In this document: piece by piece, positions 53,497 through 59,068 of the stretch
Position numbering within the stretch: the first letter of the stretch is position 1
Layout of the letters: the number at the start of each line of letters is the position of its first letter
DNA from: Paludibacteraceae bacterium
GTDB taxonomy: Bacteria; Bacteroidota; Bacteroidia; Bacteroidales; Paludibacteraceae
Direction of reading: 5' to 3'
DNA: 59,068 nucleotides
NCBI GenBank assembly: GCA_016283095.1
Contig: JAEEMG010000070.1
Location: 1 to 59,068, forward strand
Translations under genes and position numbers: made by a program
Notes under the pieces: generated by a model
The model's input: only the letters and a program-made list of their open reading frames with translations
Databases searched by the model: none
Told to the model about the DNA's origin: nothing

Positions 53497-53524
53497 GTAT
53501 ATAGAATCAATTAGATTCAAATGA

Positions 53525-54886
53525 TTATCTGCCAAGACGTGCGTTCATAGCCTTAGTAGCCTCCTCATAACCTGGCTTGCCAAGTAGAGCGAACATGTTC
53601 TTCTTGTAAGCCTCAACACCTGGCTGGTTGAATGGGTTAACACCAAGAAGGTAACCAGAGATACCACAAGCCTTCTCGAAGAAGTAGAACAACTGACCGA
53701 TGTAGAACTCGTTAAGTGAAGGCAAGTTGATGTGTAGGTTAGGAACACCACCGTCTGTGTGAGCGATGATAACACCAAGCTCAGCCTGCTTGTTAACGTA
53801 GTCAACGTTCTTGCCACCTACGAAGTTAAGACCGTCAAGGTTCTCAGCATCCATAGGTACCTGGATCTTCTTAGATGGACGAGCGATTGAGATAACTGTC
53901 TCGAAGATAGAACGCTCACCCTCCTGAATCCACTGACCCATTGAGTGAAGGTCTGTAGAGAAGTCTACAGCAGCTGGGAAGATACCCTTAAGATCCTTAC
54001 CCTCTGACTCACCGTAAAGCTGCTTCCACCACTCTGCGATGTAGTGCAACTTAGGGTTGTAGTTAACCAAGATCTCGATCTTCTTACCCTTCTGGTAAAG
54101 CTCGTTACGAGTTGCAGCGTAGATAGCAGATGGGTTCTTTGAGAATGGAACATCCTCAGCTGTAAGTTTCTCCATAGAAGCAGCACCAGCAACAAGTTTC
54201 TTGATATCGAAACCAGCAACTGCGATAGGAAGCAAACCTACTGGAGTAAGAACTGAGAAACGGCCACCGATATTATCAGGAATAACGAATGTCTTGTAAC
54301 CCTCCTTTGTAGCAAGAGTACGAAGAGCACCCTTAGCAGCGTCTGTAACAGCAATGATTCTCTGACGAGCCTCATCCTTACCAACCTGCTCCTCAAGCTG
54401 AGTCTTAAGGATACGGAATGCAAGAGCAGTCTCTGTAGTTGTACCCGACTTAGAGATGTTGATGATACCGAACTGCTTGCGGTTAAGGAAAGAAGAAAGC
54501 TCTGCAAGATAATCCTCGCTGATGCTGTTACCAGCGTAAAGGATAGTTGGATTCTTTGAGCTCTTGATATATGGAGCGAAAGAGTTAGAAAGAGCCTCGA
54601 TTACGGCGCGAGCACCTAGGTAAGAACCACCGATACCTGCAACGACTACGTAATCACACTTCTCTCTCAACACCTTAGCAGCAGCGATGATCTCATCCAT
54701 AAACTTCTCTGTGATAGAAGAAGGAAGAGTCAACCAACCAAGGAAGTCATTTCCTAGACCTGTACCCTTGTGAAGCATCTCCTGTGCCTCTTTTACCTGC
54801 TGCTCGTAACCCTTGATAGCAGACATTGACATGTGAAGCTCCTTGCAAACGAAGGCATTCTCCACGTTAAGTTTCATGTTTTCCAT
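53525..54886 (-). CDS. pgi: Glucose-6-phosphate isomerase
   Basis: A 453-residue Pgi interconverting glucose 6-phosphate and fructose 6-phosphate. Conserved segments are [52 protein letters not shown], the catalytic Glu region QLYGESEGK and [16 protein letters not shown]. Length fits the short bacterial form (about 450). It is last in the order lysS, gpsA, small protein, pgi, a conserved Bacteroidales neighbourhood, with its own strong terminator. Confidence 0.97.
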   Translation of the reverse strand: MENMKLNVENAFVCKELHMSMSAIKGYEQQVKEAQEMLHKGTGLGNDFLGWLTLPSSITEKFMDEIIAAAKVLREKCDYVVVAGIGGSYLGARAVIEALSNSFAPYIKSSKNPTILYAGNSISEDYLAELSSFLNRKQFGIINISKSGTTTETALAFRILKTQLEEQVGKDEARQRIIAVTDAAKGALRTLATKEGYKTFVIPDNIGGRFSVLTPVGLLPIAVAGFDIKKLVAGAASMEKLTAEDVPFSKNPSAIYAATRNELYQKGKKIEILVNYNPKLHYIAEWWKQLYGESEGKDLKGIFPAAVDFSTDLHSMGQWIQEGERSIFETVISIARPSKKIQVPMDAENLDGLNFVGGKNVDYVNKQAELGVIIAHTDGGVPNLHINLPSLNEFYIGQLFYFFEKACGISGYLLGVNPFNQPGVEAYKKNMFALLGKPGYEEATKAMNARLGR

Positions 54887-54920
54887 TTATTCTTTTTATT
54901 TGTTTTATTTCCTTTAATTA

Positions 54921-55307
54921 TCAGAACGATTCAAATTTGTTGTTTTTGTCGACCAAAGTCACACGTATAGCAATACTGTTATACTCAACAACAGCCTCTA
55001 CATCCTCAGGGAAATCAGCAGGCATCTCAATTCCCACTAAAGTTCCTTTGTCGATCCATTTTGTATTTGTATCTATGTCATTTTTGCCTTTCAGGTTATA
55101 GATACCATACACTTCTCCTCGTGTCAATGTGCCATCTTCATTCTCCTTCAACAACACAAATCTACAAGAGAAATTTGATTGAGATGTTTGATTGATCACA
55201 CGAATACGTCTGTAAGTATTATGTGGTCCTTCTACCTTGAAAGTTGTCTTTGCCTCTACCGAAATAAAAGCCAACACCGACAAAATAAACAAAATGATTC
55301 GTTTCAT
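54921..55307 (-). CDS. Small secreted protein, function unknown
   Basis: A 128-residue protein with an N-terminal signal peptide (1-19, ISVEA) and a beta-rich mature domain (TFKVEGPHNTYRRIRVINQTSQ, CRFVLLKENEDGTLTRGEVYGIYNLKG, VEAVVEYNSIAIRVTLV). It has one Cys and no lipobox. It follows gpsA by 4 nt and precedes pgi by 34 nt, so it is co-transcribed with central metabolism genes. No family is recognised. Confidence 0.75.
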   Translation of the reverse strand: MKRIILFILSVLAFISVEAKTTFKVEGPHNTYRRIRVINQTSQSNFSCRFVLLKENEDGTLTRGEVYGIYNLKGKNDIDTNTKWIDKGTLVGIEMPADFPEDVEAVVEYNSIAIRVTLVDKNNKFESF

Positions 55308-55311
55308 GATC

Positions 55312-56316
55312 CTATTTCAACTTAGTAATCAGTTTACGCATTTCAAATGCAGCGATCGCACGGTCGTACAAAATATTGTATACAGCCTCAAGGATCGGCA
55401 TCTCAACGTTGAACTTTTTGTTGATCTCAGTGATACACTTTGTGCCATAATAGCCTTCCGCTACCATTTCCATCTCCACCTGCGCTGTCTTGACGCTGTA
55501 GCCCTTACCGATCATTGTTCCAAACAAACGGTTGCGAGAGAACTTTGAATAGCCTGTCACAAGCAAGTCGCCAAGGAAAACCGGCTCACAGATGTTGCGA
55601 CCCTGCTGCGTAGCCACAGTAAGGAACTTGTCCATCTCCTGTATAGCATTACAGATCAACACAGCCTGAAAATTGTCTCCTAGTTTCATGCCATGGCAGA
55701 TACCAGCCGCAATCGCATAGACATTTTTAAGCACAGACGCATACTCAATGCCATAAACATCATTGAGGATTCGAGTCTTCAAATATGAACAATTCAAGAT
55801 TTCCGACACCTCTTCCGCGCGCTCCTGCGAACTGCATCCAACAGTCAAAAAAGACAAACGCTCCAACGAAATCTCTTCTGCGTGTGTAGGGCCAGAGACA
55901 ACCAGGATATTATCTTCCTTTACTCCATATTTTTCCCTGAAATAATCTGAAATGACAAGATTCTCATCAGGCACGATACCTTTTATCGCCGAAATGACGA
56001 TCTTATCCTCCAAAGACTCAGTCAGATTAGCCAAATGGCTTTTCAAATATGGCGACGGTGTGGCGAATATCAACATATCAGAATTGCGTACAGCCTCGTT
56101 GATGTCGGAATAAAACGTAATTCGATCAACATCAAAGTGAGCCGACACAAGGTAGGATGGATTATGCCCCGTCTGCTTAAACTCCTCTATCTGCTCCGGA
56201 CGACGCATGTACCAATTTATATGTCTATCTTTATTAGCCAGGCAGACTTTAGCAAGGGCCGTAGCCCAGCTTCCGCCTCCCATCACCGCTATTGTTTTTT
56301 GCGTTTTCTGCATCAC
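55312..56316 (-). CDS. gpsA: Glycerol-3-phosphate dehydrogenase [NAD(P)+]
   Basis: A 334-residue enzyme that makes sn-glycerol 3-phosphate for phospholipids. The N-terminal Rossmann motif is VMGGGSWATALAKV. Further motifs are SAIKGIVPDENLVISDY, VVSGPTHAEEI, the catalytic lysine region ASVLKNVYAIAAGICHGMKLGDN and GDLLVTGYSKFSRNRLFG. Length is standard. It follows lysS after a 177-nt repeat-containing gap. Confidence 0.96.
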   Translation of the reverse strand: MMQKTQKTIAVMGGGSWATALAKVCLANKDRHINWYMRRPEQIEEFKQTGHNPSYLVSAHFDVDRITFYSDINEAVRNSDMLIFATPSPYLKSHLANLTESLEDKIVISAIKGIVPDENLVISDYFREKYGVKEDNILVVSGPTHAEEISLERLSFLTVGCSSQERAEEVSEILNCSYLKTRILNDVYGIEYASVLKNVYAIAAGICHGMKLGDNFQAVLICNAIQEMDKFLTVATQQGRNICEPVFLGDLLVTGYSKFSRNRLFGTMIGKGYSVKTAQVEMEMVAEGYYGTKCITEINKKFNVEMPILEAVYNILYDRAIAAFEMRKLITKLK

Positions 56317-56431
56317 TAAAATTAATTAAAAATCAAATAGTCCGGATTTTGGATCTTGCAGAATTGAAAATCTTACGTGAAATTTGGAATCATGCAGGAT
56401 AATGATTCTTGCAGGATTTGGATCTTGAGGA

Positions 56432-56496
56432 AGACACACGTCCGTGTGTCTCTACTGATCATCATCCCCGACTATCAATTATTAACTCAACTATCA
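56432..56496 (-). repeat. Stop-abutting heptad tract and GTAGAGAC palindrome after lysS
   Basis: In lysS sense, the TGA stop is followed directly by TAGTTGA and diverged heptads to TAGTCGGGGATG. After a short spacer comes the palindrome GTAGAGACACACGG with mirrored arm CGTGTGTCT (56432-56455). Its stem differs from the kdsD stem at paired positions (G-C to A-T), so pairing is kept. The rest of the gap to gpsA has repeats of GGATCTTGCAG type and no gene. Confidence 0.6.
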
Positions 56497-58221
56497 ATTT
56501 GCTTTCGATACCCACTCCGCAACCTCTTCTTTAGTTGGGTTAGTGAGATCAAGCTTGTATTTCTTGTTCAAACCACAGATATCCTGATGTAGTTTGTTTG
56601 GATTGCACTCCTTCAAGCTTTCAATTGTCAAGAATCCAGCCTTCTGGATCACCTCAACCCAAGCCTCTGGAATACCAAGAGCCACATACTTTGATGTAGC
56701 ATCCTTAGCCTGTGTTGTCTCTGGCTTCATCTGAGGGAACAACATCACCTCTCCGATAGCGAACTTACCAGTCATAAGCATCACCAAACGGTCGATTCCG
56801 ATTCCGATACCGAATGTAGGAGGCATACCATACTGAAGAGCGCGAAGGAAGTCGTGGTCGATGATCATAGCCTCGTCGTCACCCTTATCAGCAAGCTTCA
56901 TCTGATCGATAAATCTCTGCTCCTGATCGATTGGGTCGTTTAGCTCAGAGTAAGCGTTTGCAAGCTCCTTACCGTTTACCATCAACTCAAAACGCTCTGT
57001 AAGGCCTGGCTTAGAACGGTGCATCTTTGTAAGCGGAGACATCTCCACTGGATAGTCACAAATGAATGTAGGCTGGATGAAATCACCCTCACAAGTCTCG
57101 CCGAAGATCTCATCGATAAGTTTACCCTTACCCATTGTCTCGTCTACCTCGATACCAAGCTTCTTAGCAACCTCACGGATCTCATTCTCGCTCATTGGAT
57201 ATAGGTCATAGCCTGTCTTCTCCTTAATAGCGTCTAAGATTGGAAGGCGACGGAATGGAGCCTTGAATGAGATAACTTTTCCATCAATCTCAACCTCTGG
57301 CTTACCGTTGACTGCGATACAGATCTGCTCAAGCATCTTCTCTGTGAAGTCCATACCCCAATTCAAATCCTTGTACGACACGTAAAGCTCCATACAAGTG
57401 AACTCAGGGTTGTGAGTCTTGTCCATACCCTCGTTACGGAAGTTCTTACCCATCTCATATACACCCTCGAAACCACCTACGATAAGACGCTTCAAGTAAA
57501 GCTCTGTAGCGATACGCATGTACATATCCTGGTTAAGAGCATTGAAATGAGTGATGAACGGACGGGCTGAAGCACCACCTGCGATACTCTGCAAGATAGG
57601 AGTGTCAACCTCTGTATATCCTGCGTTATCCAAGATGTTGCGTATAGTGCGGACGATTGTAGCACGCTTTAGGAAAGTCTCCTTTACACCATCGTTGACG
57701 ATCAAATCGACATAACGCTGACGGTAACGAAGCTCTGGATCGTCAAAAGCATCGTATGCCACACCATCCTTATATTTTACGATTGGAAGCGGCTTAAGGC
57801 TCTTGCTCAACACAGTAAGCTCTGCACAATGCACTGAGATTTCACCTGTCTGTGTGCGGAAAGCATAACCCTTAATACCGACAAAATCACCGATATCTAA
57901 TAATTTCTTGAATACAGTGTTGTACATCTCCTTATCCTCACCCGGACATAAATCGTCGCGAGAGATGTAAACCTGAATACGACCTTTGGAATCTTGAATT
58001 TCAGCGAACGAAGCCTTACCCATGATACGGCGGCTCATGATACGACCTGCGATAGACAAATCCCATCTTTCAGCGTCGTCCTTAAATTGCTCTTTGATAT
58101 CTGTACTATATGCAGAAACCTTATACTCTGCAGCTGGATATGGCTCAATACCCATATCACGCAATGCTTTAAGACTCTCACGTCTTAGAATCTCCTGTTC
58201 ACTTAAATCTAGTAAACCCAT
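56494..58221 (-). CDS. lysS: Lysyl-tRNA synthetase, class II
   Basis: A 575-residue synthetase with an N-terminal OB-fold (GRIMSRRIMGKASFAEIQDSKG) and the class II catalytic core: motif 1 near TYRQRYVDL-like RYRQRYVDLIVNDGV, motif 2 FRNEGMDKTHNPEFTCMELY, motif 3 GIGIGIDRLVMLMTG. It is slightly longer than the 505-residue E. coli enzyme because of a C-terminal extension (about 70 residues) typical of Bacteroidetes. The start MGLLDLSEQEIL at 58221 is chosen from homology. The frame runs 59 codons further upstream, but that stretch has no family similarity and contains the promoter. Confidence 0.96.
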   Translation of the reverse strand: MGLLDLSEQEILRRESLKALRDMGIEPYPAAEYKVSAYSTDIKEQFKDDAERWDLSIAGRIMSRRIMGKASFAEIQDSKGRIQVYISRDDLCPGEDKEMYNTVFKKLLDIGDFVGIKGYAFRTQTGEISVHCAELTVLSKSLKPLPIVKYKDGVAYDAFDDPELRYRQRYVDLIVNDGVKETFLKRATIVRTIRNILDNAGYTEVDTPILQSIAGGASARPFITHFNALNQDMYMRIATELYLKRLIVGGFEGVYEMGKNFRNEGMDKTHNPEFTCMELYVSYKDLNWGMDFTEKMLEQICIAVNGKPEVEIDGKVISFKAPFRRLPILDAIKEKTGYDLYPMSENEIREVAKKLGIEVDETMGKGKLIDEIFGETCEGDFIQPTFICDYPVEMSPLTKMHRSKPGLTERFELMVNGKELANAYSELNDPIDQEQRFIDQMKLADKGDDEAMIIDHDFLRALQYGMPPTFGIGIGIDRLVMLMTGKFAIGEVMLFPQMKPETTQAKDATSKYVALGIPEAWVEVIQKAGFLTIESLKECNPNKLHQDICGLNKKYKLDLTNPTKEEVAEWVSKAN

Positions 58222-58287
58222 GTTATTTATTATGTTTTCTTTTTTCTTTAGATACACCAATACACCTTTAGAAAGACGTATTTGGGA

Positions 58288-58320
58288 CAAAATTAGAAAA
58301 AAGTTGCTTAATAGTGCAAA
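58288..58320 (-). promoter_or_regulatory. Promoter of lysS
   Basis: On the minus strand TAATTTTG (58288-58295) fits -7, and TTTG (58317-58320) is 21 nt upstream. It supports the start at 58221. Confidence 0.55.
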
Positions 58321-58378
58321 AAAAGTAGATAAAAAGGCGGTCTGACAGCATTTTAGTGTGTTGGAAGGGGATTTTTCA

Positions 58379-58468
58379 ATGCATAATGCGTAATGCATAA
58401 TGCATAATTAGGGTGAATCCACACATCTGATGGTTCACACAAACGTAGAGACGCACGGACGTGCGTGT
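58379..58468 (+). repeat. Single copy of the kdsD tandem repeat unit, opposite orientation to the neighbouring genes
   Basis: Heptads (CAATGCA, TAATGCG, TAATGCA; 58379-58414) are followed by GGGTGAATCCACACATCTGA and the palindrome GTAGAGACGCACGGACGTGC with mirrored arm (58445-58468). It matches the 98-bp unit at 34055-34377 along its length, with substitutions. Here it lies on the plus strand between two minus-strand genes. Confidence 0.75.
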
Positions 58469-58551
58469 CACATTCCCAAAGGGGACATATAACCTCAGGT
58501 TATCTACAAACCGATTTTATTTTGCGGAGCTAAACATTGTCAGTTTAAAAC

Positions 58552-58580
58552 AAAAAAGGCCCCGCCTCGCGACGGTGCCC
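58552..58580 (-). terminator. Terminator after the phosphosugar mutase gene
   Basis: On the minus strand GGCACCG and CGGGGCC pair (one mismatch) around an 8-nt loop, followed by six T. It lies about 85 nt past the stop. Confidence 0.6.
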
Positions 58581-58627
58581 TAAAATATTTCGTGCAACGT
58601 GACATCATCACGTCGACTCGATCAATC

Positions 58628-58667
58628 ATTAATTATGCATTATGAATTACGCATTATGCATTAATTA
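58628..58667 (-). repeat. TAATKCR heptad tract at the mutase stop codon
   Basis: In gene sense the TAA stop (58665-58667) opens the tract: TAATTAA, TGCA, then TAATGCG, TAATTCA, TAATGCA, TAATTAA. The tract supplies the stop codon and further stops in the other frames. Confidence 0.65.
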
Positions 58668-59068
58668 TAGTCCTAGAGACTTCTTGATTGCCTCGATCTT
58701 AGCTGTAGCCTTCTCGTTCTGTTCTGCGTAGTCTGCAGCAGACTTCATTGTGCCCTTAACCTCGCAGTAGAACTTGATCTTTGGCTCTGTACCTGAAGGA
58801 CGAACTGAAACCTTTGTTCCATCCTCACAGAACCACTGAAGAACGTTGCTTGTCTCTGGCATGTCAAGTTTCTGCTTGCCAGCTGCAGTTGTCATCTCAA
58901 GAGTCTTGAAATCCTTAACTACAGATACCTTGCTGCCACCTAGATCCTTAGGAGGGTTAGCACGGAAGCCTTCCATCATTGCCTTGATCTCGTCAGCTCC
59001 GCTCTTTCCTGGCTTAGTAACGTTGATTGTGAACTCCTTAGAGAAGCCATACTCCTGATAGATCTGCA
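58665..59068 (-). CDS. Phosphoglucomutase/phosphomannomutase, C-terminal part (cut by window edge)
   Basis: About 134 C-terminal residues of an alpha-D-phosphohexomutase, open at the window edge. The phosphate-binding loop of domain 4, VSVRPSGTEPKIKFY, is intact, preceded by a segment with KPGKSGADEIKAMMEGF and ending AIKKSLGL. The family interconverts hexose 1- and 6-phosphates; sugar preference cannot be read from this part. The residues resemble the longer PgcA-type phosphoglucomutases. Confidence 0.9.
   Translation of the reverse strand, partial: QIYQEYGFSKEFTINVTKPGKSGADEIKAMMEGFRANPPKDLGGSKVSVVKDFKTLEMTTAAGKQKLDMPETSNVLQWFCEDGTKVSVRPSGTEPKIKFYCEVKGTMKSAADYAEQNEKATAKIEAIKKSLGL

Noticed and set aside
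58222-58398. Longer N-terminus of lysS
   Set aside because: The extra 59 codons have no family similarity and cover the lysS promoter box.

Overview
The window is a chromosomal segment of an uncultured member of the Bacteroidales, probably gut or rumen type. Signs of this are the gene order rpsU-xerC-hpf-tRNAs-tuf, promoters of the Bacteroidetes type (TAnnTTTG at -7, TTTG near -33), a FeoA-FeoB fusion, a fused CcsBA, lysS-gpsA-pgi synteny, a GldK/PorK-type lipoprotein and many proteins with type IX secretion (T9SS) C-terminal domains. Species cannot be told from this sequence alone.

Layout. 1-1829 (minus): rpsU, a tyrosine recombinase, hpf, tRNA-Tyr, tRNA-Thr and the 5' end of tuf, with an apparent tRNA relic in the leader. 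1939-7943 (minus): a tight operon murF, small membrane protein, LTA-synthase-like phosphotransferase, radical SAM enzyme, preceded by a GldK-like lipoprotein. 8153-16529: a secreted thioredoxin-like protein, Xaa-Pro aminopeptidase, topA, a HisE protein with a decayed HisI half, a PBP4-type peptidase and a small monooxygenase-like protein. 16632-19406: a membrane-anchored metallopeptidase diverging from a secreted protein of unknown role. 19670-25757 (minus): Rid-family protein, ccsBA, feoAB and a 47-residue Cys-rich Feo partner. 25887-27186: a HigB/HigA-type toxin-antitoxin pair between two direct copies of a palindromic element. 27211-32937: a giant BspA-like leucine-rich-repeat surface protein. 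33520-34986: rpsT, tRNA-Glu and a SIS-domain sugar-phosphate isomerase, with a triplicated repeat.

35078-51343 (minus) holds four large secreted carbohydrate-active proteins: a 2692-residue GH8 enzyme with a T9SS type B (CHU_C) end, a right-handed beta-helix protein resembling GH141 with CBM6, a GH43-CBM6-CBM6 enzyme and a PL11 rhamnogalacturonan lyase. No SusC/SusD pair or regulator is present, so this looks like a T9SS-exported plant-polysaccharide (pectin/xylan) set rather than a classical PUL. Two lipoproteins follow, then pgi, gpsA, lysS and the end of a phosphosugar mutase.

The most unusual non-coding signal is a repeat system at gene 3' ends. A heptanucleotide tract (TAATKCR)n begins at or directly after the stop codons of hisE, higA, kdsD, lysS and the mutase, always in gene-sense orientation. 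Because 7 is not a multiple of 3, it offers stop codons in all frames. Related palindromes that start GTAGRGRC and have variable stems follow the stops of dacB, feoB, the 557-residue protein, GH43, lysS and kdsD, again in sense orientation.
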